DNA of 29,734 nt from Isoetes engelmannii. Taxonomy: Eukaryota; Streptophyta; Lycopodiopsida; Isoetales; Isoetaceae. This document shows, piece after piece, positions 19,548-29,110 of the stretch; the first letter of the stretch is position 1, and the number at the start of each line of letters is the position of its first letter. A program made the translations under genes and the position numbers. Where the stretch lies: contig JAANSK020003356.1 of assembly GCA_011763485.2 (NCBI GenBank), positions 1 to 29,734 on the forward strand, written 5' to 3'. Under the pieces are notes generated by a model. The model had not been told where the DNA came from and did not search any database. It was given only the letters and a program-made list of their open reading frames with translations.

Positions 19548-20338
19548 CTAGATTGGGCCCTACTTTCTGCCATGTCACGTCGGTCCCCTTTCTAGGGCAT
19601 AAATTAATCCAAGGGGACTTTCCCTTATACTAAAAATATGTGCTTGAAAAGTACAAACTATGCACGACCAAAGAATCGTATCATTAGTTGGGCCAAAGCT
19701 TAACATTAGGATTCACCCACATGTTCATTTGCGATAATGAATTGCCATATGCGGCCCGACCAGGCCGATGCTTGTTAGAGGACATTGCTAGTCACATTTC
19801 GCCACATCGAGGGTGGTCAAGTATTTGAAAAGTGGATACAAGATACTTCGATATTTAGCATATTAGGAGCCATTAAGTCGCCATTACCAAGCAATGCGAT
19901 GCGGAAGGAAGTACAATGATCAGCTGCTAGTTGCAGTTGCTCGTGTTTGCCAGTTTTTGTGGTCCTAAAATGTATACTAAAAATCGAACTAAATGAGGAA
20001 GAAAGGAACATCCCAAAGCAACAACCAAAGTTAAATAAGAACACTGTGGAAAGCGATAGTCACCGGCCTTCCTTTCCGAAAAAATTCTAGGGCCTAGATA
20101 TTGGCTTGTCGTCCGGCAGGCGAGTTCGTTCCAAAAAGAACCTTTCCGGCACAGCATTTAGTGCTTTTCTATTTTTGGGGGGGCTTGCCAATTATTACCG
20201 GCAGGCGCCCCAATTATTTCCTGTTCCGTAGCGGAATATTTTTAGCCTTAACAGAATATACCACCGAGAAGTCAATAATTGTTGTTTGTAGGATATCCCG
20301 TCGGTGGTAAAGACTCAAAATGTTTCCTGCTCGGTATA
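19548..20338. other. Upstream flank of the F-box gene, no gene recognised
   Basis: Nothing is recognised as coding. CCGGCAGGCG occurs twice (about 20114 and 20200). GGAATATT / TATATTCC-like motifs near 20230 and 20335 include the best TATA-like string before the gene (GGTATATTCC, about 20331). Confidence 0.35.
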
Positions 20339-20476
20339 TTCCGTCAACTCCTCCGTCGCCATAGCCAAGCAAGGGGAGACGAAGAGGAAATAGGCCGGAT
20401 TAGTCGCCGCCGGCGGCCAGCAGATCTGCAGCAGGAATAGGGTCGAATGGGGCGTGATTGCTAGGAGAAGATCTTG
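20339..20476 (+). promoter_or_regulatory. Probable 5' leader with a five-codon uORF
   Basis: The leader is G/C- and purine-rich. It contains an upstream ATG at 20447 that opens a five-codon frame (MGRDC) and stops with TAG at 20462-20464, 12 bases before the main ATG. That TAG is also in frame with the main ORF and so fixes its start. The transcription start is not determinable from sequence. Confidence 0.5.
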
Positions 20477-21907
20477 ATGGAGCCTAACAGCGGCAGCGCT
20501 CCAAATGGAGTATCAATGTACAGCAGCAGCTGCAGAGGACGGACCCGATCTTCGGCCAATGCAAGAGCGATTCCCACTACTGTCCATCTTCATGGTGACA
20601 ACAAATCTGTATCTTGCAATGGTTCTCGTCGGCAAAACGGTAGGCATGCTCAGAATGGTAGAAATGGTTATGCTTTAGATCTCAACACCCCTGGTTCCCC
20701 TTCGCCTTCTTCATCTTCATCCTCATCTCCTTCTTGCCGCAAGCGTAAAGATCGCAACGGGCAAAATCGATTACATAATACTGTTAAAAGGGGTCAGACT
20801 AGAAGTGAGAACGGGGATAAGGGCAAAGCGTCATCATCGGCAGAGACGAAGAGTGAAGAACAACACCCAGAAGCAGATTCTGCGGTAATACCTGGATTGA
20901 CTGAAGACGTAGCTTTGCAGTGTCTTGCAAGGGTGCCCAGGTGTTACTATGGCCAGTTTTTCAGGGTTAGCAAAAAATTTTGCTCTCTTTTAAAGAGCGG
21001 GGAGCTTTATCAAACCAGGCAGAGGCTAGGTATAGTTGAACAGTGGATGTATATGCTGCTGGAAAGTGGTGATTCCCCTTGGAAAGCTTACAATCCTAAG
21101 AATGGAACATGGAGATGGTTATCAAAGACCCCGGCAGATTATGGATTTCTGTGTTGTGACAAAGAGTCTATGACTGTGGGCACCCAGTTACTTGTAAACG
21201 GAAAAGATGCTCTTTGGATATATGATCTAGTTATTGATAAGTGGTCTATAGGTCCACAAATGAAGTGTCCGCGTTGTTTGTATGCATCTGCCAGCAGTGG
21301 GCACATTGGTTATGTTGCTGGTGGAACAGAAGTTGTTGTTCCTGGAGCTCCGCAGAGAACTCTGAGAAGTGCAGAGAGATTCGACTCACTAACTGGTAAA
21401 TGGGAAACACTTCCCCAGATGGATTGTGACCGTCGACTTTGCTCAGGGGCTTTCATGGATGGGAAATTCCATGTTATTGGGGGATTGGCAAACGGGATGC
21501 AACTTGATTCTGCTGAAATATATGATCCTGAATCAAAGACTTGGAGCACCATTCGTCATATGCTGCCAGAAACTACGCAACAACAACAAGCACCACCATT
21601 GGTTGCAGTGGTGGACAATCAGCTCTATTTCCTAGATGCTTCTTGTAATCAATTGAAAGTGTATGATAAAGATAATAATAAATGGAGAATTTTAGGCGAA
21701 GTCCCTCTGAGAGCGGATTATAACAGTGGCTGGGGAGTTGCATTCAAAGCACTTGAAGGGGAACTATTTGTTATAGGTGCTCATGATAAGGCCCCTGGTG
21801 CCATTTGGGCCTGGAGGCCGGATCCTCAAGGAGGGCCCCCTCAATGGCGCATTGTGCAAACACTACATGCAAATTTTATTTACAATTGTGCTGTCATGGC
21901 TGCTTGA
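20477..21907 (+). CDS. F-box/kelch-repeat protein (SKIP11-like), 476 aa, intronless
   Basis: This is a predicted SCF ubiquitin-ligase substrate receptor: the F-box would bind SKP1/ASK and the kelch propeller would bind the target protein. The start is the ATG at 20477 (G at +4); the TTG before it is not a plant start, and an in-frame TAG lies 12 bases upstream. Residues 1-135 are low-complexity and basic, with a Ser run at 75-85, a basic cluster CRKRKDR (87-93) that could be a nuclear signal, and LDLN at 67-70. Residues 137-183 form the divergent F-box (IPGLTEDVALQCLARVPR ... VSKKFCSLLKSGELYQ). Kelch blades follow at roughly 202-262, 263-318, 322-364, 374-410 and 415-460, with GG doublets at 282-283 and 335-336 and Trp at 309, 356 and 403. 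The C-terminus NFIYNCAVMAA is typical of this plant subfamily. No frame damage is seen. The target is unknown. Confidence 0.95.
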   Translation: MEPNSGSAPNGVSMYSSSCRGRTRSSANARAIPTTVHLHGDNKSVSCNGSRRQNGRHAQNGRNGYALDLNTPGSPSPSSSSSSSPSCRKRKDRNGQNRLHNTVKRGQTRSENGDKGKASSSAETKSEEQHPEADSAVIPGLTEDVALQCLARVPRCYYGQFFRVSKKFCSLLKSGELYQTRQRLGIVEQWMYMLLESGDSPWKAYNPKNGTWRWLSKTPADYGFLCCDKESMTVGTQLLVNGKDALWIYDLVIDKWSIGPQMKCPRCLYASASSGHIGYVAGGTEVVVPGAPQRTLRSAERFDSLTGKWETLPQMDCDRRLCSGAFMDGKFHVIGGLANGMQLDSAEIYDPESKTWSTIRHMLPETTQQQQAPPLVAVVDNQLYFLDASCNQLKVYDKDNNKWRILGEVPLRADYNSGWGVAFKALEGELFVIGAHDKAPGAIWAWRPDPQGGPPQWRIVQTLHANFIYNCAVMAA

Positions 21908-23190
21908 TGCTAAATTTACATGAAGGAGATTGATGAATCTGTTGAGGACACTGGCAGTCGAATGGAGGTATTTTCATAATAGCCTTCTGAATTCATGCAG
22001 AGCAGTTTTCGCAAAGGTGGCTGCAAGTTCTTAATTATTGTAGTTTGACTATTCTAAGCTATATCTGTATAGATCCAAATTTATTGGTGTCATGGTGCAG
22101 GACATATGTATACAGACTCTTCTGTTCACGAATTGACCCCATTATTGTTTGAGGGTCTTCTAGCTTTTGTTGCTGGAAAGCCCTGCATGTAGTGGTTTAA
22201 TGGATGACTGGGGATGAACTTATGCACGCTGATGCTTAATATTAATTAAAGCAATGCTAGGTATTGTACCTAAATGCAGCTGCCAATGCAAAGGAGTCTC
22301 TCACTTGTGGGCTTAGTCTGGCAAGCTACAATTTTGATTGATCGTGGCCAGGGAATGGAGAATTCAATGCCAGGTTATCGTATTTGTTGAATAATGACAA
22401 CTGAAAGCGTCTGCCTCAGGTCCTGTTTTACCAGGAATTACATTGATCATCACTGCCGGGTATAATGGAGAAAACATTCATCAGGAAAGTCCCTCTCTCT
22501 CCCCTCCCCCTCCCCGGATGTGGGTTTATTTTGCCCTGCAAAATTCATGCAATTTATTTTGACTGAACTTAACTTGATGTTGTGAGTAAGTACAAGAGGT
22601 CAGGCATCACCCAGCTGGTTCAATCTCTGGCATGCCTTTGCAATGTTCTTTGCATGATTGATGTTTACAGTTCAAGGAGGATGAAACAGGCATGCCTCTT
22701 GCAATGCTCTCTAATTAATGTTAATTCAATCTCTTGAGAAGTCTCTCACTTTGTTCTGAAGCTTATAGGATACACTAAGTTGTCTCTGATTTTTTCCAAG
22801 CATGGAAGGAGGACGTTCCTGCTTAAGATTTGTTGCTATTAATGATGGAATAGATAGTATAAGAAAAACGAGTATTATTAATTCCTTGCACAGATTGTTA
22901 TTTTTATTTAGGATCTGAACTTGAAATTGCCAGGGCAGTTCACATGACATTGGTTTTTATGGAGAGAAAAACTAGGGCCTCAGCCACTGATGGAATTTGC
23001 AAGGCACATCCTATATTTCAAAGGACAGGCAATAAATTTTTTTACTTTTCATGTGGAAAAGAAATCTAAAATCCAACATTTCATGTGACAAGTAAAAATC
23101 AAGAATGAAAATTTTAGTGATCCAATAGATAATGCAATCAAAATGGCCAAAATCCAACAGATTTTGTTTCAATCAAAAGTAAGAGGTTCA
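21908..23190. other. 3' flank / probable 3' UTR of the F-box gene, then unrecognised
   Basis: T-rich sequence with AATAAT- and AATTAAAG-like signals (for example near 22237-22250) may hold the polyadenylation site, which I cannot fix. GGCATGCCT(C)TTGCAATG(T/C)TCT is duplicated at about 22630 and 22690. No further gene is seen. Confidence 0.35.
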
Positions 23191-23335
23191 ATTCCCTCCC
23201 TCCCTCTCTCTCAATGAGAAAGGCACATTTGCCAATCAATAGATAGCCTCCACAGTTTCATTTGAAAGACATATTGCCATGCTTGTATCTAAAGTTTCAA
23301 TGTTCATGCGTGATCTCAGATCTATCTTTATACGT
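23191..23335 (-). pseudogene. Second copy of the hAT transposase 3' end
   Basis: The stretch is nearly identical to 26328-26472, sharing TCAATGAGAAAGGCACATTT, CCACAGTTTCATTTGAAAGA and TTTCAATGTTCATGCGTGAT blocks. On - it encodes the same transposase tail (MNIETLDTSMAICLSNETVE). A four-base insertion (ATAG) relative to the 26.4 kb copy breaks the frame. The upstream transposase part is missing. Confidence 0.8.
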
Positions 23336-23836
23336 TACAAGAAATTTATCGCGGCGGCATTTCTCTTCGTCGACTCACTCCTAGCCGGGGGATTTGTGTA
23401 ACTTTGAAATACTGTAACTCTTAAAATGTGAGATTTGATGTTACTATAATATAAGAAGGTCGTAATATTGTGTGCATGAGTAGATTCTCGAGTTTCTGAC
23501 CTAAGAATATGCATGTGGATTTTACAAAAATAATGAAATAGCAAAAATTACGAAAACAATTCTAAGAGGAGACTCCATCGGTAACACCTCTATGCAAATA
23601 TTGCAAATATTGGCTCTAATCCCACTTAGCACAATACTTGGAACTCGGATCATCTAGGTTAGTATGCTTTTTATACCTAGGGCATACAAAATTATCCTCC
23701 TTAAGAACTTAATTATGACTGAACCTCAATGGTCAAAGGTTGTGTGACATCAAAAAATATTTTTTGAAGGGTGTCTCAACATACCATGTTACGTATGTGG
23801 TCAATCTGTTCTTATATTATATTGCTTAAGGGTCAC
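23336..23836. other. Unrecognised intergenic sequence
   Basis: Only short frames without domains are present. Confidence 0.3.
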
Positions 23837-24313
23837 AGTAAAAGAAGTTTGGCGTAAACGGATTAATCACAAATATACTATGACTGGCAATTATTCTGCA
23901 TATATAGATTAGATAGCTTAATCTATTCTCCCAAGCTCACAGACTCAATTCAGTTGGTCTATCGCACACATTGTATTCAAAGACAAAAAGGAACTCCATG
24001 TTGCAGTCATAACATTCACCAATTAGTGGAGCAGCAAACGTCAATAAAAGGAATTTGGTAACCGGACTAATCACCATTGCTCCATGACCATGACTCACCA
24101 TAAGTTATTATAAATAATACTCATGTCATATATCCTGCATATACAATGCAGGATACCTTGATCGTATATTTTGTATCTACAAACCATGATACTTGATCTG
24201 TTTTTCCAAGCTCACATGGCTTGGCCATCGTGCGCACAGCCTGCAAAGACAAAAGAGAATTCTATGTTGCAGTCATTACATTGTCCAATCAATGGACCAC
24301 CAAACATCTGCAA
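23837..24313. repeat. Diverged tandem duplication, units about 206 and 270 bp
   Basis: Copy one (about 23837-24042) and copy two (about 24043-24313) both run from TAAAAG(A/G)A(G/A)TTTGG and GG(A/C)(T/C)TAATCAC through CCAAGCTCACA to ATGTTGCAGTCAT(A/T)ACATT and the final CAAAC(G/A)TC. Copy two is longer because of inserted AT-rich sequence that includes TATCCTGCATATACAATGCAGGATA, a small hairpin. Confidence 0.65.
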
Positions 24314-24439
24314 CTGATCTAGTTGCATTAGATTACAATACAGATTGCTAGAGATATCGGGCAGAATAAGTTACTCTAGCATAATACAGGAAGAATTATG
24401 TTTTAGAATATAACTTGCCAAGGCCAAGGGATCTATTCT

Positions 24440-25125
24440 TGCAAATACTTACTCAATAATGGCTTCCACCTCCAGTTAGTAGCAAGATTTTGGTAGTTTG
24501 CTGCCAACCTATTGTCAACCTCAAAAGCAGCATGCTTGTATTTGGAAAAAACATTTATGGGAGTGTAAAAATCCTGAGAATAATAATACTATCCATGATA
24601 TTGCATCAAGCTCAAGAGGCATGTTCACTTCTTTGTGAGTGATTCAGCAATGCCTAGAAAGCCCATGTGGCTAAGAAGATCAACCATGGAGTGAAAGTAC
24701 TGCAACACTGGCGAAATGAAATAATCTATACTCATGGATAAAACAATGACAGCCATCACCAGTCGTGCATGCAACCATGATGATACCATGATGCTGCTAA
24801 AATAAGCCCATTAGGCATCATGTCAAAGAAGTGCTCAATGCCATGTCCATGCAAAAAATATGCACTTCTGATCACGTTCCATGATGGCAGACTATGCTCA
24901 ACATGTGCCTAGAAAGCTGCAGAGCTTCATTAAGCTGGCCCTCTTTGAGCATATGCAAAGATCTAACATTTCAAGACACCACATTCCTCTCGAGCATTTG
25001 TTGGAAGATTCGCCTGTGCATATTGTGCCCTTTCCTCCTGCAGGGATCCACATTTACCATACATCAATAAGATAGTTTTTCAAAAACCTATTACCTTTGG
25101 CAGCAAATACGAGTAAAAGATCCTT
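24440..25125 (-). pseudogene. PPR (pentatricopeptide repeat) gene relic, PLS/E type
   Basis: On -, reading from 25125 downward through several frame changes gives RFLKNYLID, YGKCGSLQEE, RRIFQQMLERNVVS with a stop, and FAYAQRGQLNEALQLSRHM. It then gives HGHGIEHFFDMMPNG, DYFISPVLQYFHSMVDLLSH followed by MGFLGIAESL, a stop, MPLELDAISW, and HAAFEVDNRLAANYQNLA with W.W after it. This order (repeat with MYGKCGSL, RxIFxxMxERNVVSWN, MVDLLxxxGxLxEAexL, MPxExDAxSW) is the C-terminal half of a plant organelle RNA-binding PPR protein with an E-type end. Intact relatives bind organellar transcripts for editing or processing. At least four frameshifts or stops make this copy non-functional. No N-terminal half was found upstream. 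Confidence 0.82.
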
Positions 25126-26035
25126 TATGCCTTACCTTGCATATCTTTTCCATGCTGTTAACCTGCATTTGCTTTTCATTTCTGCCAACAAACTATTTAT
25201 GAATTCATAAATGCCTAAATACCTGGCGGTAGGTACCTATAATAGAGATCACTGGAAAGCCAGATGTATGCAGCCAAGGCTCAGAGAACCCTTTGATGCA
25301 AAGCGACAGACGCAACTCAGAGGAAAAAATGGACTAATGGACCAAATCCGGCACCTGATACAATCGCGCCCAACTAAACGATGGTGGCCATAGCTCTGGC
25401 AGTGGATATTGAAAAGAACACTGCAAGGGATTGAAACTTTAGCTCGGCCATTGCACAAAAAAATACTCCACCAGAGAATCACGAAATCCACACAATCCAC
25501 AGTAGCACTATAGTAACGATACCACGAGAATGCAACAAACATATCAAGTCCTAACAATTTGACAATACCAATGTACTCACAAGTTGGCAATACCAGTGTA
25601 CTCTTGTCTCTAAGAGAACCCCAAAGCAGAACATAACAATGGCTGCAATCATACCTAACTTCTAGAATTCGAACCAGAAAACCAACCTCGAATTCGTCAG
25701 TGAGAACATTTGGCGACATGCTTCTCGGATATCTGGAGTTTTTGCTCCATTGAAGCGGATTCAAAAACAGGGGTGCAGATAAGATGTGCTCAAACAAAGA
25801 CATCAGCATAATTATCCCAAGGTCGGGATAGTACTAACTCCGGCATGCCACAGTACGTTGTCTAGATAGTGAACACATTGCTTCAACGACACTTTAACTT
25901 GACGAAATCTGCAAAGAAATCCGAATGCGTGAGTTGAAATCTGCAAAAAATTCTAGGCGTAGGAGTTTTTAAAAGCAAATCATCTAAACCCATTAACATC
26001 TGAAGAAGGGCGGCAGCATAACCAGCATAAACACC
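25126..26035. other. Unrecognised; 186-codon open frame on - without domain
   Basis: The open frame 25249-25809 (-) is the longest unassigned one in the window. Its translation is rich in Cys, Phe, Trp and Ser with no motif I recognise, and it starts mid-sequence without supporting signals. CAATACCA(A/G)TGTACTC is repeated at about 25563 and 25588. I do not call it a gene. Confidence 0.3.
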
Positions 26036-26188
26036 CCTGCAATGCCAAAACCAGTATAAATGGAATCCACGGGATTCAAGCTAAAATGGAAGAAATTTCC
26101 CGACGAGGGCTCTTATATACTTACAGCAAAGCTGGAGGTTTCTTCGAGCACAAGGCACCGCCATAGCCTGCAGACTCTCCACCGCCAT
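26036..26188 (-). other. Candidate first exon and intron on - (tentative)
   Basis: On -, ATG at 26188 opens MAVESLQAMAVPCARRNLQL C, followed by a strong donor, T|GTAAGTAT at 26124. An acceptor (GGCATTGCAG) lies about 87 bp on, at about 26037. The joined reading runs 14 more residues and then stops, so either the pairing or the gene is wrong. The PPR relic lies further along the same strand, but no link is shown. Confidence 0.2.
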
Positions 26189-26327
26189 AGCAAAGCGATT
26201 GACGGATTAGATTCACCAAAACAAAACGTGGCGAACAAATAACCATATGGATTGCGGCGCGGAAAAAATAGGCGCGACAAAAACAGAAAATATGAAATTG
26301 GACACTGAATTATATATGTTTAGAAAA

Positions 26328-26965
26328 ATCCCTCCCTCCCTCTCGTCTCTCTCTCAATGAGAAAGGCACATTTGCCAATCAATAGTCTCCACAGTTTCAT
26401 TTGAAAGACATATTGCCATGCTTGTATCTAAAGTTTCAATGTTCATGCGTGATCCCAGATCTGTCTTTATACGATTTTGACAAGAAAAACCCCTTTCACA
26501 TATGGCTGTACTTCCAGGAATAACTATGCTTATTTGCCATAATTTCATGATTGCAGGATAGCGATTTCGCCAAGAATCACCTGCACATGCTTCGTCTCTA
26601 CAAATACTCGCATACATGCCTTTGTGCTTTCCAACTCTATACAACATTCCAACAAAATCATCCTTCTCACTCAAACGCCTTTCTGCATCTACCTTTGAAC
26701 CAAAAATCTTGAGTAATTGCGCAAGCCATTCATCTATCTCTTTATCCCTATCCTTGTATGCAACTGCATAAGATGCTGGACTAAAAATTTCGAGGCATTA
26801 AAAAGATCATTCACATCACCAAACCTTTTTTTTCAGTGCATCAGTGCATCTATAGTCTCCTTCACGAATGTTCGTGCCATACGAGTACAATGTGGAAGAG
26901 AACTTTCATCTTGTGACACATCATTCAAATCCAAAGCAGCATCAGCTATATTAACCTTTCCAGGA
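26328..26965 (-). pseudogene. hAT-family transposase C-terminal relic (ZNF862-like)
   Basis: On -, 26965-26860 reads VNIADAALDLND, HCTRMARTFVKETIDALMH and a stop. A frame change at an A-run near 26835 gives RFGDVNDLFNA, and another gives IFSPASYAVAYKDRDKEIDE and WLAQLLKIFGSK. From 26674 a single frame runs to the stop at 26354: SWRNRYPAIMKLWQISIVIP, GSTAICERGFSCQNRIKTDL and MNIETLDTSMAICLSNETVE. The segment P.STA.CERGFS..N.IK...R..M....L...M...L is the hATC dimerisation domain at the C-terminus of hAT transposases. The DDE catalytic core is not in the window. Two frameshifts and a stop show decay. Confidence 0.85.
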
Positions 26966-27288
26966 CAGGCTGGAATTCGAAATGAAGGGGAGTTCGAATT
27001 GAAGAGGCAGGTTGCCCGCCATCGTTGATTTTGGCCTTTCTGCTTTTTAAATGCTTAAGTAATTATAGGTTGTGCTAAATTAAATTCCATTATTGGTTTT
27101 TTTCTAATAATTATATAATACATACTACAATATCTTTATCTTAAAAATATATATTATAGATAGAAAATAAAGAATATATATATATATATATCACACACAC
27201 ACACAAGAGTTTGTACTATGTAAGGGTTGTATAATTTGAGGATTGCAGTTAGTGGATTGTATAAGCCAACGTTGCTAAATTTTGTTGA
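26966..27288. repeat. AT-rich spacer with (TA)n(CA)n microsatellite
   Basis: Alternating TA followed by CA dinucleotides lies at about 27173-27205. The rest is AT-rich and unrecognised. Confidence 0.7.
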
Positions 27289-27915
27289 GATTATGGATTT
27301 TACGTGGATTTTACGAAGATTTTATGAAGATTTTATGAAAATTTTACGTACATCTTATGAACATTTTTTATAAAGATCTTACGTAGATTTTACTTAGATT
27401 TTATGATGATTTTACGTAGATTTTATGAAGAGTACATAGATTTACACACATTTTATGAAGATTTTACGTAGGTTTTACCTGGATTTTATGGAGATTTTAC
27501 GTAGATTTTATGAAATTTTTATGAAGATTTTACGTAGATTTTATTAAGTTTTTACGTAGTTTTTATTAAGATTTTATTAGGATTTTACGTAGATTTTAGG
27601 AAGATTTTGTGTACATATGGTGAAGATTTCATGAAGATTTTACGTAGATTTTATGAAGATTCTACATAAATTTTATGAAGATTTTACATAGATTTTACGT
27701 AGATTTTATGAATATTTTCTAAAGATTTTAGGTAGTTTTAGGAAGATTTTTATGTAGGTTTTACCTAGATTTTATGGAGATTTTACGTAGATTTTATGAA
27801 GGATTTTACGTAGATTTTAGGAAGATTTTGCGTACATTTTGTGAAGATTTCATTAAGATTTTACGTAGATTTTATGTAGATTTTATGTAGATTTATTCAA
27901 GATTTTACGTAGTAT
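27289..27915. repeat. Degenerate tandem array, GATTTTACGTA / GATTTTATGAA units
   Basis: GATTTTACGTA and GATTTTATGAA alternate with a unit of about 11-12 bp (pair about 23-24 bp). Dozens of copies are visible, with substitutions and short indels. There is no coding frame. The array passes directly into the GAATCT/AGATTC region. Confidence 0.9.
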
Positions 27916-28850
27916 TTACGGGATCTTGGGGAATCTGGAGAAATCTCAAGAGAATCTAGAGGAATCTCAACAGAACCCTAGGGAATCTTTATGCGACCTT
28001 GGAGAATCTTCATTGGATGTTTAAGAATCTCCAAGAATTTCAACAGAATCCTATGGAATCTAGGGGAACCTTGAAAGAATCTCATAGAATCTAAGGGAAT
28101 CTCAACAGATTCTTGGGGTATTATGAGAATCTCGACAAAATCTTTGAGAATCCAAGGGAATTTCATCTTTGGGAATATAAGGAGATCTTCATAGAATATG
28201 ATGGAATTCAAAAGAATCTACATAGAATCTTGGAGAATCTAGAGGAATCTCAACAGAATATTAGAGAATATTTATGGGATCTTGAAGAATCTTCATGACA
28301 TCTAGATTCCCCAAGATTCCATATAGAGACTCCTAGATTCCGTTAGATTCCCATAGATTCTCCAAATTTTTTTTAAGATTCCCCATGATTACGTTGAGAT
28401 TCCCCTAGATTCCCTTACATACCACGACCACTTCCCCATATTATTCAAGATTCCATCAAGATTCCCCTAGATTCTCGAAGTTTTTATGAAGATTCCCCTA
28501 GATTGCCTTAGATTCTTGCAAGATTCACATAGATTCCCCAAGATTCTTTGTAGGTTCCCATAGATCCTATAAAGATTCCCCTAGGTACTCCAAAGTTCTT
28601 TCAAGATTCCCCTGGATACACCAAGATTCTCTTGAGATTCCTTGAGATTCTCAAAGATCCCATGGAGATTATTCAAGATCCCATAAAGATTCCTCGAGAT
28701 TCTCAAATATTCGATGGAGATTCTCCAAAATACCATAAAGATCCCATGAGATTCTCTTGAGATTCCTCTACATTCTTTTGAGATTCCTCTAGATTTCCTA
28801 AGATCCTTGAATCATTACGTACCGTAAAATCCTAAGATTCCAATAAGATT
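27916..28850. repeat. Large imperfect inverted repeat made of GAATCT then AGATTC units
   Basis: From about 27925 to 28295 the motif reads GAATCT (for example GGGAATCTCAACAGAATC). From about 28300 to 28850 it reads AGATTC, the reverse complement (for example CCCCTAGATTCTC). The orientation flips at about 28298-28302. Sequences near the centre pair: GATCTTGAAGAATCTTCATG on the left is complementary, with mismatches, to the CTAGATTCCCCAAGATTCCA stretch on the right. The arms are about 375 and 550 bp, so the transcript could form a long imperfect hairpin. Confidence 0.82.
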
Positions 28851-29062
28851 CTTAGCATTGGATCACCTTGGCTCCAACTGCATCGGAACCATGCCAAAGC
28901 ACCACTCATTGGAAAGCTCTCGACGAGAGGAATCCAAGGCGTAGGTCCCACCCTCATCTGACACCCCCACTCCAAGATATAGTCATTTGAAGGCGAGGAA
29001 CTAAATTGAAGCTTCCTAGGAAGCTTCATAATAAATGCACTGCCACCTCACCACCTTTATAA
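28851..29062. other. Unrecognised intergenic sequence
   Basis: I see no supported feature. Confidence 0.3.
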
Positions 29063-29110
29063 TCTATATATAATACTAAAGCCATAAGAGGATAGTGTGC
29101 GCGCAATTTG
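29063..29110 (+). mobile_element. Helitron-like 5' terminus
   Basis: A|TCTATATATAATACTAAAGCC begins at 29063 and is followed by GTGTGCGCGCAATTTGCGCC. Plant Helitrons start with TC (often TCTATACTA..-like AT-rich sequence) after a host A, and this matches. The 3' hairpin and CTRR end are not in the window, and no Rep/helicase coding sequence is seen. Confidence 0.4.

Noticed and set aside
18829-19578. Two open frames on opposite strands with similar peptides
   Set aside because: They are the two arms of one inverted-repeat element; the similarity comes from the repeat, not from duplicated genes.
25249-25809. 186-codon open frame on the minus strand
   Set aside because: It has no recognisable domain, no supporting splice or start context and a composition like random AT-rich DNA. 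Frames of this length can occur by chance in 30 kb.
28113-28298. Short Glu/Asn/Leu-rich open frame in the GAATCT repeat
   Set aside because: It is a direct product of repeat periodicity and has no start or promoter support.
27289-28850. CRISPR-like array
   Set aside because: The units are short, degenerate and without unique spacers, and the host is a plant.
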